DNA from: Hyperoplus lanceolatus
Taxonomy: Eukaryota; Chordata; Actinopteri; Uranoscopiformes; Ammodytidae
Length of the DNA stretch: 64,000 nt
Assembly (NCBI GenBank): GCA_026929865.2
Contig: CM049400.1
Span: 23,979,501-24,043,500 of the forward strand
Direction of reading: 5' to 3'
In this document: positions 23,001 to 35,812 of the stretch, one piece after another
How the letters are laid out: every line of letters starts with the position of its first letter
Position numbering within the stretch: position 1 is the stretch's first letter
Notes under the pieces: generated by a model
Database searches by the model: none
The model's input: the letters and a program-made list of their open reading frames with translations, nothing else
Told to the model about the DNA's origin: nothing
Translations under genes and position numbers: made by a program

Positions 23001-26000
23001 GCACTCACAAAGTCATTGAAGGGTGTGTCAGGATTAGTCGTTGATCTACATTCAATTTCTTTGCGATTTTCACATATTTGTTTACCACTATTTATGATGT
23101 TCTCATATGTTTCCAAGTCACTTTTGTCCTCTCGTGGGTCATGTACATCATACCAATCTGACCACTCACATTCTGGAAAACACGGAGTAGTGAATGGAGG
23201 CAAAGTTGTGGTTGCGTTTGTTGATTTTGTTGTACTAGGGGTTTCAGCTGGTGTGGTTTTAGACTGTGTTGTTGTGGCTGGCCCTGCAGTTGTAGTGGGA
23301 GGTTCAGTTGGTAGTGTTGTATACTTTGTGGTTGGCCCTGCAGTGGTAGTGGGTGGTTCAGTTGGTGGGGTTGTATACTTTGTTGTTGTGCTTGGCCCAG
23401 CAGTTGTAGTGGGTGGTTCAGTTGGTGTTGTTTCTGGTGTAATGGTGGACACCGTGGTTGTTGTTGAGGGTGGGACAGTAGTAGTGGAACAGGGTATACT
23501 TCCCATTATCACAGTTGAATTCCTGCAGATTGCGTAATAGCACATTCCCATTTTGTCAGTCACATTGTATATAACTTCCTCCTCTTCATATCTAGTCCCG
23601 TTGAAAAAGCAACCTGCACATTCCTCCACACACATTTGGGTCTCCTCATCAAATATGGGCTTATCTTCTGGGCATATAGGGTAACAACCTGTACACATCC
23701 CAACATAACACATCATATATTAATTTTTGACAGTATGAGCATTGTTTATTACAATTTTTTGTTATCATCTCTGATCAGTTTAACATTTAATATTTTAACT
23801 TGCACATTAATCAGAGGTAAGGTGAGACATTGTGAGTTATCATCTTACCTTCAAGGTTGGGTAAAGGTTTGCTACAATTATCATGTGGATTCAAACAGGT
23901 CTTGAAACAAGGTGTGTGACAAGGGCTGTAGTGCCACATGCAATCATCTGTTCTGTTGTTGTAGTAATCACAAAAAACAGCTAGGAAAAAGACACAAGGT
24001 ATAAAATGTTTTCAATAAAGCACATGTTGATGTGTCAGTCAGTAAGAGTGAACGCCAGATGATATATTCATGCATTACTTATTGGAGACACCTTTCATCA
24101 AACATTTCACAGCACGTGTGAATCTTATCGTGCTCTAAATTGGCCCACCCGGTGGGGAAAATGTAGCATCAAACAAAATGGAAAATTGGCCTTCGCCCTC
24201 GGATGGAAACTTTGATTTAAAGAGAAAAATTCCTCAACCTCTCTCGGAGGTTCTGCCCCAATACCTTTTGGTTATTTATGGATGTGGGTTAGTAATTCAT
24301 GAACTCGTTTTTGACCTAGCCAAACAGTACAGTGTGTCACCTCATTATACCGCCGCTAGAGAGAGTGTTTATGGCATGAGAATAGCATTTTATTTAGCTA
24401 AAGATGCACTCATTCCAATGACTATTATAGATTATAATAAAGGGAAATGCTACCGTTGACTAACAAATCTCAAGCCAATTGAAAAAGAAAATAACTTTTT
24501 AAGACCATAATCCACTTAATTTTAAAACAACTAAATGTATCTACATACCTCATTTGAGTGTTTAAAAAGAAAATAATAGCACACCGTACACACATACAGT
24601 ACATCATACCCATATTCATCTCTAAGATTCTAATTGCTAGAGCCTTCAGAATGTTGTGATCTGATTACATAATTTTTGGCCAGAGAAAAAAACTTAGTTT
24701 TAATCTGAGAATAAATAGTTTACTTACGACAGATTTCTGGAGTTCTCCATGCAACACAGACATCAGCCTCATTACAAGCTTGAGCATAAGCTGCTACTGC
24801 CGTACAGAAACATTCACAGTCTCCTCCAGAGTCGCAGGAGCATGAGTCTTTTACACAGTTTTCATGAAATGGACGGGGATCTACCTGTTTAGTTATCAAC
24901 ATAAATTATAGATTTTTAAAGTGTTCAATGTTTACAAGCATACAACTTTGAAAACAGTTTAATCAAACCTATCATTACCTTATTGTGGCAGTCTTTGAAT
25001 GTATCTCCCGTTATAATGCTACACATCATTTTTGCCCAGTGATGGCGATTGGGTCTTGCTTCACAAGAGTCAACATTCATTTCTGCATCTGGGCAGCTGC
25101 TTGAAACTTTCCAGCTGTTTGCAAAATCTAACACATTGCTCACTGTCAGTTGTCCATGGGTGGTGAAGTCATCCTGTCCTTCACCATCAAAATCTCCACA
25201 CAGGCCGCATACCTTTCCCTGTATAGCCATGAAAGAGAAGTCAAGTTACTGTATATCAATTTATTTATATAGTCCAATAAGTAAACACAAATAACAGATT
25301 AGCCTCAAGTAGTTTGACAAGTGTTTACAAATGCAGGAAACCTCCGGGGGGAGCAATAGAGGAGGGATGATGAGTACAGAGAAAAAAGCACACTATATTA
25401 GAAATGTAGTTTTAAAGTCTTAGGGCCAGATTCACTAAAGGATTGCGCTGCTTTTACAGCTGCTAAACCTGTGCAAAAGGATCTATCCACAGAGCACACG
25501 CAAAGGGAGAAATGCATGCAAAAAAATGCTCTCAAATTGCCCTGACAGCACCTGGGTGCGTCTGTCCCATTTGCATGCATGTAAATGAGAGAATATTCAA
25601 AATCCAGCACAAAGTATAAGTATAAACCTGTGATCTGTAAAGAACCTGTTTGGATGTGAAGCAGATTATATAACATTCATCAACATCAAATCCTGGCTGA
25701 TTGTCTTAATGAAATGTCCACAATCCATTCTTGGTGGATCTGGCTCTTACTGTATAAGATTTCATCACTAAAATAATTTGTGTGACTCACGCTGTGCTGC
25801 GGTTCCAGGAGGATGCGAACTGTTGTTTTATGATCCCAAATCACGGCCAGACCCATGGCAGATTCTATGACCAGATGAAAGCCAACCTTCCTTATTCTGT
25901 ACGGAATCTTCTTGCCATGTCCCAGTTCCTCCTCTTCATATTTACCCTTTGATAGTTTGACTTCCATTCGCTGTAATGTTAAGGAGATTTCTGTTGCAAT

Positions 26001-29000
26001 CATTGTAATTTCAAAATTGCAGTTTAGTTTATGAACATATCTATATATTTGAGATCAATGTTTAAGGTTCACAGTTCACATATCAGGTGTTGGTATGAGA
26101 TCTTACCCCCAGTTGGATTCTGACAGTTTTGGAGCATGTGGTGCCAGTAGATCCACATGGCACATTTTCTGTGATAACGCTGAAGTTGTCCTGTACTGTT
26201 TCATTGCCACATTTGTTCTTAAAAGAGAGGGATTAATTTAAATGTTTGCATATTTGCTTTATATTAGACAGAGACCATTGGTCAAATCAAACTCCAGCTT
26301 GGCTTTCAATTGTCAACGATAATTCAAGATTGTTAAACAAAAGCTAGAACATGAAGTAAAAGGGTAAAGGTCAAGTGTTATGCTTGCCAAAGTTGAGGCA
26401 AGCATCAAAATGTCTTTTAACTCTACTGTTAACATTAGAAATAAGTAAAATATTTATAAATGTAATAGCTATGAATTTCTGAAATGAAGCCTGAGAGAAC
26501 ATAATAAGTTAACTTTTGGGTGTATCCAAAATCAATCCCTATTTACTATGTACTGCACTATATTTACTGTCAGTCCCCCATTTTATTTGAGGGTCTGAAT
26601 TCTTAATGTGTAAATATAATTACACAGTGCCCCCAAAATATAACACCTCAATAAAACAAAAGGAACTAGGCCTATTTGTGGCGAAAAGTTACAGTTGTGG
26701 GACTCTACAGTGATTACACAAAATGATGAGTAGGTCTTATCGGGCAAAATCTCATATGACTGCTCACTGAGTAAACTATTAATTCTATCTTACACTGTAT
26801 AAGCAGTAGTGAATGGAAAAACAAGGGGTGTGATAAGACACAGCCTTTCATTTGGATGATTTTGACATGCTTTGTTTACCTTAACAGCAACATAAGAACA
26901 ATGTCCTTGAAACCCATATGTGCGCTGATCAAATGTACTGTAGTGACCACTCCCATAGATACTGCAAGTTCCTGGACATTTTTTCTCTGTGCATTCCCAG
27001 TTTCCACTTTTGCAGGTACTAGATGTATAAAAAAAAAATGCTATAAATCACACAGTGAATACTGCTATTAGGTGAAACATGCTGGCAAATATGATAATAT
27101 TTGTGTGTTACTATACAATATGATACGTCTGATAAAAACAAGGTCATACCAAGTATTGCACTGAAGAGGGATTTTTGTTCCAGGGGCATACAGACGCCCA
27201 TCATGCTGACAGGGACATTCACTTTCTTTTACACATGAACCTTTGCCATCATCAATGAGGCCAACTGGACACTGACAGCCAGATTCACACTCTGTGGAAT
27301 CCTGGGAAGATTTAAACATTACATTGATTGAAATATAGAAAACATTACTGATACTTTGAGTATTGTACAAATGTAGAGACTTGTGCAACTAAACACAGTG
27401 CTTGACATCTTCAATGTAGCATACTGTAAATATTAGATCCAGTTATTTGAGACTAGGAAGTCAATTTGGACACAGCAGACAAAAAAGCTCACACAAGCAT
27501 CGCTGTCCAGATTTAAACAAGTCCGAGCACACTGCTTTCCAAGTTCTCCTGTGCCTGCAGTGGAGCAGTTAAAGAACACTTTTGGAAAGCGGCATCCTGT
27601 AACAGAAGTAGAAATTATTTAATTTATATTGCATCAATCGAATGTTTGTGTTAGTGTAAAATAAATAAATAAACAATGAACAATAAAAAAATATATATAT
27701 ACTTGATGAGCGGACTCTCCATGAATGGCAATGAAGCATTCCATTGGTGCAAACACTAGAAAAAGACACCAGAGATATAAGATGCAACAAAAGGGACTTA
27801 AAACATAACAATTAAATATAACAGTTTCTGTAACACTTATATACATCTGGCAAAATAATCATACATAATCCTTAGTCTGACTCACCAGTGTTCATCTCTG
27901 ATGTTGATGGACTTTCCTGGCTTGATGTGGACTTCGTCATGGTAGCAGGGACATTTTGCCATGGGAACACAGATTCCATTCTCATTTAGGTAGAGACCCT
28001 CAGCACAGGAGCAACCATCAACAGGCAAGAAGTCCGAAGTGCAGCTCTGCTGCTTTGAGCCCAGTGATCTACAAGTCAACTGGCATCTCTGATGCTTGTA
28101 AGAGAAGGTCTGAGAAGCTGGGCAGCTCTGTGTGTATTTATCTATTTTGTGCAAAATGTGAGGTCAGTTACTTAAATAGTTTTATGACTAACTAATGACA
28201 GGCAATATTAAATTATAGCTCAACTTCAACACAATATAAGGAAAGTAATCCTTACCACAAACATTCTCCCGCCAGTCTGTCATAAACACTCCCTTTGATG
28301 CACAAGCTCGTGCATAAGAAGAGAAGACGGCGCACAGGCAGGCCTCACTCTTCTCACAGTTACAGCTAGCATAAGTACATCGCTGCAGAAGATATTAAAC
28401 ACTTTAATAAAATCAGAGTCCCATCAAAATGTAATTCAGAGAGAAAGACAAAGTCACTGTTTTGCCTTACCTTGTAGTACATATCAGGATCCACGGCTGA
28501 ATGACACTGGGCAAAGGTGCTGTTTGGACTTCGTAGCATGGCGCACCAGTATTTTGCGTACTGCTCTGAAGTGGGGAAACAAAAACCTTTTTAGTTTTAA
28601 TCTCTACAATGCTGTTATACTGTTTAATTGCCTTAAACATAACATACATTCTAACAAAGAAAATAAATGCTAAAAGATGAAAAGCAATCTAGAAAATAAA
28701 CAAACAAAAATCAGTAGATAAACAGAAGTACTAATCATCCATTGCTTTTTACCATTTTCCACACTGAGGGAACATGGGTCATCAAGTTTTTCCCCTCTGT
28801 CTGGGCACATGAGGTTAGCCTTCCAGGAGTTACTAAATGTTGCTGCAGTTCCTTCCACGATCCCCTGAGGTGTCTTCATGTCATCAGACAGGACCATGTT
28901 GTAGTTCCCACATAAACCTGAAGACACCAAATATTGCATAATGGAATGTGTTTTCAATTTAGGAAGTTGATATATTTCATAGCATTTGGTTTATGGTTAA

Positions 29001-32000
29001 TTCATCTGAAATAAGATGTATGAAGTGGAATCCCACCCAACCATTTTGTATTGTGAGTGTTTCATTGTTAAATGTATGAAACAATGTCTTTCCAAAAAAC
29101 AATTGATTTTATGGTAAGGTTTAGCCTTTTTCTCACATACATCTGGTGGTTTGTTCTTTTGTGGCAGCTGTGGATGGCAATTTTTTTCTTTCATGCACAA
29201 TCATCATTTCTGTTGCCATTCTCATCCAACTGTATGTAATCCCTTCAGCAACTACTCACTTAATGCAAATGTACTGTACTGACAAACCTACATCTTGAGG
29301 ATGCCAATATTTCATGTTAAGATAAACGTAAATCGTACCTCGCGTCTTTGCTCTGTAGCTTGGTTCCAGGATGACATAGACTTGCATGACCGGCACATGC
29401 TGGATCTGAATTTGCAACCCAAAACTGGTCTGGAGCAAGATGTGAAATGATGAAGCGTGGAAAATGTTGATGTCGCCTTTGAGCAAAGAGGAAAAAAAAA
29501 CAGTCACATAATTTTCTAATGTCATAGCATGAATGAAAGAGGACATTGTAAAGTTTCATTTAGTGATGTATGACACACCTGAGTGGTATGGCAAACTGAC
29601 GGTCTGCATATTCTGCTTTACTGTGCCATCAGAAGTGAACATTAATACCTGAATAAAAACAGAATTGACCATTAGAGTGTTGCATATATAATTGTGAATT
29701 GACTAATGATTAAACTCCATTTAACAGACAGGCTATAACTTACATTGTTTTTGTCATTGTTCAGCAGAACTTTAAGGGTCTTAAGACAAGTATCATACTT
29801 TTGATTTGCACATGGCACCAGCTGAACAAGGATGGTAAATTTTGGACTTGAATCATCCTGAAAAGAACATTGTGAGCACAATAACAAATAATTATATTCA
29901 TAATCTGAATACACATGTATACCTGTATTATGTCATGTCTGCTAATAAATTGTACACAGCCATGATCATTAACCTGTCTTTCCACTTTGGCCAGGGTGTA
30001 ATAACAGTCTCCATGAAAGGTATAGGCTTTCCCATCAAAGGTAGTTAGATGTGATCCCTCTTCAACTGCACATGTAGCAGGTGTTTGGAGGTTCTTACAA
30101 ACCCATACACCGTCAAAACATGTACTGAAAAAAGCCAAACAGTTACATTTTAACAAAATAAATTACACAAATAAGGAGACCAGATTAAATATCCTGTTGA
30201 GAATATGAAATATTTGACATACCATTCTTTTCTGTCCTGTCGGTAAACCTCGCCCGAGTTATAGATTTTGTGGTGTTTGCACTGACATTCAGATTGAGCA
30301 ATACATCCTCTCATGGAAATATCATCAAACACAGTTCCTAAAGGAGACATGTGACATGAACATAAACATACAATGACTAGGAAGATAAAGTCTGAAATAA
30401 TCTTTAAGAGTATCAAAATTGACACAGGTGATTTCAATTTTAGTGTGCACGTGTGAACAGCACTAACCAGGAGGACAGAAGCAGCCGTCCATTTTGTGGT
30501 CCTCACACAGTGAACTTGTGTCTAGATGTGTGCATGTATCCACGCAAGGGGAACCGCTCTCTTCATAAACCATGTTGAATGGGCACGTCTTCGCTGTAAA
30601 GGTACGGTACAGATTAAATAAACAGAGGTAGTCCTGAATTTGTATCACTATAGTATTCAATAGTATATAAAGGGTGGTAGAAACTTAGATTTTTTTCCTT
30701 AAGTGTGTCAAAAGTAGAATTTTTGTGTGTGTGTGCTTAATTAATCTGCACTTAGGTACTTATTAATTGCTTTTCTACATTTTAAATCCAATCAGTTACA
30801 CAGTACTTATTTTCAGCTCTCTGTGACAGCCAGACTCTGCAAAACTGATATGCTGACCATTGACACAGTGAAGTAAGACAGACAAGTAGAAGACGTATCC
30901 AGCCTATCTTCATGCAGTTAATAAGTGTTTAAAAATATATAAAAAAATAAATAAAGCTGCATTAAAAAAAAAGTTAGGCATTAGCACAGTGTATTCTCTC
31001 CCAAAACAGTTAATATTAGTTGTTCTAAATCCTTAAGTACTGTTTCCGCTCAGTACCGTATGAAATATAAAGAAAAAGAAAAGAGAACAAAAAACGTTAC
31101 CACAGAACTGAGGTGTCCTCCAGTTGGGAGGCAGCCCTCCTGCATGGGAACACTGTCGAGAGAACTCTGACAGTGTACTGCAGACACAGAAGTAATTTGT
31201 ACTGTTGGTGCAGCCACACATGTCCTTCACACAGGCCTGGATGTAAGGTTCAGGGTTTATCAGTTTGGTGCAGGAGCTCCAGGACACTGAACGCAGCATC
31301 TGGTCACAGGTGGTTTGCTAAAATGGTAGAAGGGACAAAATTACTCATATATATATATGTATATTATGTATATATGATTATACTTATTGTCGATACTAAA
31401 TGAACAATAAACTCACAAACTCCTCGCATGACTCCGGCACAGCCACAGCCTCCAGTGACTCGTCTTCTTCTTCATAGGGGTCCTCACAATCATCGTTTGG
31501 ACGATGGACTTTGTGTTTGTTGCCAAACTCAACTGAGCTTATTCTGCGATCTGCATTTGATAGTTCATATATCATCAAATGTCAAAGATACAGTAAATAA
31601 TTGTTTGAATACATCAATACATACAGTGAATGACCATATATACCATTATTAATGAACTCATTGTAGACAGAAACACCATTGAAGTCTCCACACAGTCCAC
31701 AAGTACGATTAGCATATTCAGGATCCAGTTCCACCTAAAACACAGCAAGGTCATATGGGGGGGCGATTTTTCACAATTTGGATAACAAGTATAATATGAT
31801 TGTGTGTGCTTTTCAAGTATAACTCTTGAGTTGACTGAAAGACAGTCTGTGTCATTAATTTCATCCTTGAAAGCCTCTAAAACCATAAAAAAAACATGAC
31901 TGCATCTCTGGGAGGTTGGTCTGTTCCATGTCACCAAAGGCAACATTCGCTGCAATCCCAGAGTAAAAAAAACAAACACTCATCACAGGCTTTTAACTAA

Positions 32001-32888
32001 ATAGTCTATGTACAATGCACTCCTTATACTGTACATTCTTGTATGTGCCTCATGCAAGATACTTAAAGGACATCTATGTATGTGCTGTAAAAGTCTTCCT
32101 GGTGTATCATGCCATGTAGACGATGAAAACCTTTATCTTAAGTTTTTACCATGACAGCGTCATCCCCATTCCACATGACAACAATGCCGACTTTCGATTG
32201 GAGCTTGAAGTAAACAGCATTTTTTTCCACTTGCACCCCTCCATTGTAGTAAGGGATTTTGACACTGGGGAAAAAAAGAGAATGCTTCACATATACTGTT
32301 TATATATCATAATTTTTACAATATAATTGAGTGAAGTACAGTTGCTTTCACAGGCTTAATGGCATATCACTTACGGAAGACCATTCACAGTGACCAGGCT
32401 CTTGGTGAGGTGGAATGAAAGGTCATTGATGGTGACCTTCACATAACTGATTGTAGGGTTTCCATCATTCTCTTTCCTCTTCATGTGCACGGAGAACTCC
32501 TGGTAGGTTACATGGCAGTCAGAGACCAGGTTGTATTCACACATACCAGGGAACTGGTACACATCACCATCAAACGTCTTGAAGTGCTCTCTGCCCCATG
32601 TGCTGCAGATGCTGCTGACATGGTTCCGAACTGGGGAAGGTTTTAAAGTGTAGAAAACTTTTTGAGTTGATGTTCTCCATAACTTATATTGTAGTCACTG
32701 CTAAACTTTATTCATTTGTATCTATAATTCAAGCAGATGAAACCATTTTATCATGAGTTATTGAATCATCATGAAAAGCGTTCCACAGTATCTAAAACAC
32801 ATTGAGTCTTACCCAGCCTGGCTTGGACATCGATGACACTGGCACAAGACAAAGCTAGTAAGCACAACCACAAACAACTCCACTTCAT
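11052..32888 (-). CDS. Secreted gel-forming mucin, MUC2/MUC5AC type, complete (44 exons, 4318 aa)
   Basis: This gene codes the polymer backbone of mucus, glycosylated in the Golgi and secreted by goblet-type cells. I joined 44 exons with GT/AG borders; codon phase holds at every junction, giving 12,957 coding bases with no stop before 11052-11054. Domain order: signal peptide (1-22); VWD1-C8-TIL (about 26-338); VWD2-C8-TIL (377-748); VWD3-C8 (852-1127); a Cys-rich linker; a Thr/Pro mucin domain with three CysD modules (about 1240-3485); VWD4-C8 (3628-3901); VWC-like segments (3970-4063); and a C-terminal cystine knot (about 4152-4318). CGLCG motifs are kept in VWD1, VWD2 and VWD3. This is the full set needed for C-terminal dimers and N-terminal multimers. 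GDPH in VWD4 favours MUC2 or MUC5AC kinship, but sequence alone does not decide which, so no symbol is given. Introns hold a LINE and a long-TIR element. Confidence 0.93.
11905..13205 (+). mobile_element. 5'-truncated L2-type LINE in a mucin intron
   Basis: The 3' end of a LINE coding frame runs from about 11925 to 12425 ([38 protein letters not shown]), the usual C-terminus of fish L2-like polyproteins. A 3' UTR follows (GGACTACGGATGCGAATTAGC, then CACTGTCCTAATCAAATAAAA) near 13085-13190. It lies antisense to the mucin between exons 40 and 41 and is interrupted by the element at 12561-13036. The truncation at its 5' side is typical of LINE insertion. Confidence 0.82.
12561..13036. mobile_element. 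Long-inverted-repeat MITE, 476 bp, inside the L2 LINE
   Basis: Two arms of about 165 bases are nearly perfect inverted copies, starting GGTAACACTTAATAATAAC on the left and ending with the complement of GGTAACACTTTATAATAAC on the right. An 8-bp duplication ATTGTTTC flanks it (12553-12560 and 13037-13044). The centre (about 12745-12850) is unpaired. It is non-coding and most likely moved by a hAT-type transposase given the 8-bp duplication. Confidence 0.9.
20037..20360 (-). repeat. CysD module C of the mucin
   Basis: This is the third copy, 1,677 bases from module B. Its right flank ([17 protein letters not shown]-type coding) is shared with the other copies. Downstream of it in the transcript lies the longest uninterrupted Thr/Pro tract, about 3.3 kb. 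Confidence 0.9.
21714..22037 (-). repeat. CysD module B of the mucin
   Basis: This is the second copy of the WxxW module with essentially the same residues. Flanking Thr/Pro sequence on the left, including GTTGTATGTGGAGG-type variants, is shared with module A over hundreds of bases. The duplicated unit is therefore larger than the module itself. Confidence 0.9.
22869..23192 (-). repeat. CysD module A of the mucin
   Basis: It codes about 108 residues from [14 protein letters not shown] to [12 protein letters not shown], with the W-x-x-W signature and ten or so Cys, matching the Mucin2_WxxW (CysD) family. Such modules cross-link mucin chains non-covalently. It is nearly identical to modules B and C, 1,155 and 2,832 bases away. 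Confidence 0.9.
23849..32888 (-). other. Mucin exons 1-25 (signal peptide, D1-D2-D'-D3 assembly region)
   Basis: Exons in transcript order: 32888-32813, 32630-32375, 32264-32150, 31734-31644, 31550-31417, 31317-31101, 30593-30468, 30337-30223, 30124-29974, 29857-29744, 29648-29579, 29476-29339, 28917-28753, 28565-28471, 28382-28256, 28141-27886, 27755-27703, 27596-27493, 27301-27150, 27018-26880, 26217-26107, 25970-25791, 25218-24979, 24884-24728, 23980-23849. Exon 1 codes [18 protein letters not shown], a hydrophobic secretion signal. CGLCGDFNG lies in exon 4, CGLCGNYN in exon 13 and CGLCGDFDG in exon 23; these are the CxxC motifs tied to disulfide-linked multimerisation. Exon 16 was extended upstream to 28141 because only that AG acceptor keeps the frame (DKYTQSCPA). 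Confidence 0.9.
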
Positions 32889-32949
32889 GGTTGCCACTGT
32901 GGGCTTGTGCTCACCAATGCAGGGAATGCTCACACTACACCTGAGAGCC

Positions 32950-32956
32950 CTTTATA
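32950..32956 (-). promoter_or_regulatory. TATA box of the mucin gene
   Basis: TATAAAG reads on the minus strand 62 bases upstream of the mucin ATG. A start of transcription about 25-30 bases further on would leave a 5' UTR of roughly 35 bases, short and unspliced. No other TATA-like motif lies as well placed. Confidence 0.65.
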
Positions 32957-34087
32957 TTAAGATTGCTAACTTTTATGCTCACATCCTCTTTCTGAGGTGG
33001 AACTGAAGCTTTATTGCCAAGACATGGCAGACATGTGCTGAATGGATGTCTGACGCCTTTGACAAGTCCAATATAATTATTATTGCATCCCTCTTATCTT
33101 TTGATTGAGCAAATGTGTTTGCACTTCGATTCCAAACATATATTCCTCAATGAATTGGCAGCCATAAAACAGTTTTGCTGACAGTGTGCTACTCTATTCC
33201 AAAAGTACTATTTAATAAGTTACATCTGGATGAAATGAGAAATCAGTATCAGTCTTGAGGATGCTATGCTTGTTAGAGATTTCTGTTCATGATCATATTA
33301 AAGTTTATTAGCCATATTTTAATATGAGAATTGTGTATTTGACAATCACACCCATTGTCAGCTGAGATATGCGAGGGCCAACAACCCGACATAGAATATG
33401 CAGCATTTATAGACTACTGAATTTTGTACAGACTCAGTGTCAACACAAGATTACTTCGTTTTTACTATCAGTAATCATTGCAGCTTGTATTTTACCTTTT
33501 GTAAATAAAATGTTTGCTCAATATCCTGAAATATTCTGGAGCAATGATGATGTCAGGATGAATTGGTTGTTTACATTCAGTGTTTATAAGTTAGCCTTTT
33601 TGTTACTAAAGCCTGGACAAAACTTCTGGATGTTTTTTATCTTTATATTTAGTATTATAATTGTTAAGCATCTGGCATTTTGGTTTGTGGTCTGGCTGTG
33701 TGTTTATAAGGGTGTCTTGCAAGGCTGGGCATGCTAATGACACAATAATAAAACATTCAAATAAAAATAAATATAACGTAAGAAGGAACAACAATTCAAT
33801 AAAATAGCCCACATTTACCCCATAGTGTCCAGAACCTTCAAGTGGCACAAGCCTGGTCCAAGCCAGCCAGGTTAAGGAGTGGAGTAGAGCCTCATCTTGG
33901 AAGGAACTGCCATGGCTGATAGCGGTAGATGCCTCCTGAAGATGACGAGATCATCGTCAGCCTAGCAGCTGATAGATTTGTGCTGAAAAGTTTGAGGTTA
34001 CGATTCAAAGTGGATAGAGCAGGGCCTTAAGGCTTCGATCAATCTATCAGCACCAGCTCTGGTCTTTAACAAGAAGGAGCCTTTGGT

Positions 34088-34330
34088 AAAAGGACTTCTA
34101 CTTATATAGTGCTTTTCTAGTTGTACACCGACAACTCAAAGCGATTTATACGTCTGTCGCATTCACTCAATTCACACACACATTGGCACACTGATGGCAG
34201 AGGCTGTTGCTAAGGATTTTTTGATCTCACTACATTGTTTGTCTCTCACACACACACACACACTCATCAGGAGCAACTTGGGGTTAAGTGTATTGCCCGG
34301 GGACACTTCGACATGTGGCATCATGGGTTC
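34088..34330. repeat. Dispersed fish repeat
   Basis: ACTTATATAGTGCTTTTCTAG, CTCAAAGCGATTTATAC, CACTGATGGCAGAGGCTG and TGCCCGGGGACACTTCGACA appear in this order. I recognise it as a widespread teleost interspersed repeat. Family name and exact ends are not established. A short (CA)n tract lies inside at about 34240-34264. Confidence 0.5.
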
Positions 34331-35685
34331 ATTTTATTCTACATGGACATCAATCTAAATGAGAAGTGTCAATTGAAGCACATCAATAATTTCTTGTGCA
34401 TTTGGAACTTTGTGTGCTTGTGTTGAACATAGCAGAAATGAAAACTAATTAAAAACCTGCCTAATATCACAAAGGTTATGATGCCACCTCATTTGCATAA
34501 CAATGTATCCAGCCCAGAAGAGATTGGCCAGCAGAATAATGTTGCCTTTGTGGAAGAGTGCGTTCACAAAAATTAAGTCAGTGTGTGGGCCAGAATGAAT
34601 AAGGTGTAAGGAGTTAACAAAATGTTTTGAAGCACAAGCTGGCAGACAAGGTGATGGAATTGAAAGATGACAGGTCTCTGTTTGCGGGTATGCTGATCGT
34701 AGCTCGATCACAGCCAGAGATCAGAATCAGAAAAATTAGTTTAGTTACTGTTGCTCCAATTAAGAATAAAAACAAGTGTCAGAATATATGCTTAATGTCA
34801 CTAGATAAAACCAACAATAAAGGCTAACAATATAATATAAGAACTAAATAAGTAAGTAAGAACATTATTCTATAATATGTACACAATGTTAGTAGGCTAC
34901 TGGAAATAACTTGAGTAAATGAGATGTGTTCTATACAAATTTTGACTTCAGATCTACTTTAAAGAAGCACGGGTTTACCTCCCAACCAGGTGCCTTCTTT
35001 ACAGGGACCAGTGACCTTCTGCCATCTACAGAAAATACATGAAATGTTGTTCATTGTTACCTATTATGGTCCGTTTTCAACAGTTTGTAAGAAAAAAAAA
35101 CATTAAAAAAGGGTACCAAGACATCTGTAAAATACTAATAAACATAAACACACCTGAAAAGAGGACTTTCTGGGAACTTTATTTAACAAGAACTAGTGAT
35201 ACTGGCTTTGCAACCAAATTTTAAGCCGCTAATCAGGTACTAAATATAAATTTATAGAACATATGCAGACATATCTTTTTCTCAACATTGAATCACCCAA
35301 GAAGACATTCCAAACACTCTCCAACAATTCACATTTCAAAACTACGGAAATACATACACTACTAAAAGGTGAAAACACCCCCAGCCCCTGAACAAACTCA
35401 GTTAAAAACCGTATGGGGAGAAATTCAAAAGTGTGTGCATAAACTTTAAAGTAGAGACAACACATTTAAAAAAAGTATAAAATATAATATAGAGGCCAGT
35501 ATCTTGTTCAAATGTATCAAACTATTTAAGTTTCAATATGGTTTGTCCTTAATAGAGATTGACTGTGATTACAGTTTGACAAATGATCATTAATGGTTTA
35601 TGTGCTTGTGATATATTAGGATAATGAGCTTAAGCCTTGTTTTGTGTGTTTAATATGTATGTTTTGTTTGTGGCATTTTATGCTT

Positions 35686-35812
35686 TAATTTAATTTAATT
35701 TAATTTAATTTAATTTAATTTAATTTAATTTAATTTAATTTAATTTAATTTAACTTAATTTAATTTAATTTAATTTAATTTAATTTAATTTAATTTAATT
35801 TAATTTAATTTA
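35686..35812. repeat. (TTTAA)n pentanucleotide array
   Basis: About 25 TTTAA units run without spacing, with a single base variant (TTAAC) near the middle. Its right end touches sequence resembling the tail region of a SINE. Confidence 0.95.

Larger units (their letters stand above)
16681..23688 (-). other. Mucin exon 26: single 7,008-bp exon coding the PTS domain
   Basis: One exon codes 2,336 residues with no stop. The first 70 or so residues are Cys-rich ([10 protein letters not shown]... to IPCSTTT). The rest is dominated by Thr and Pro in units of about 18-20 residues such as [20 protein letters not shown], on the order of a hundred units, interrupted by three CysD modules. Such tracts are the attachment sites for dense O-linked glycans. 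The exon ends with [13 protein letters not shown], after which VWD4-side exons begin. The repeat lacks stops in other frames too, which is why long Val/Gly-rich frames of up to 1118 codons appear on the opposite strand. Confidence 0.93.

Noticed and set aside
16725-23537. Long plus-strand open frames (1118, 524, 350 and 173 codons) rich in Val and Gly
   Set aside because: They are the reverse complement of the Thr/Pro mucin repeat. The ACA/ACT/CCA-type codons yield no stops on the other strand. Composition is absurd for a protein, and the frames break exactly at the CysD modules.
24178-24459. 93-codon frame in mucin intron 24
   Set aside because: It has no recognisable domain, no splice sites tying it to the mucin, and lies on the opposite strand. 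It might be part of an unrecognised repeat.
33369-33737. 122-codon hydrophobic frame upstream of the mucin
   Set aside because: AT-rich sequence favours Phe/Leu/Ile codons by chance. No family resemblance, promoter or exon context was seen.
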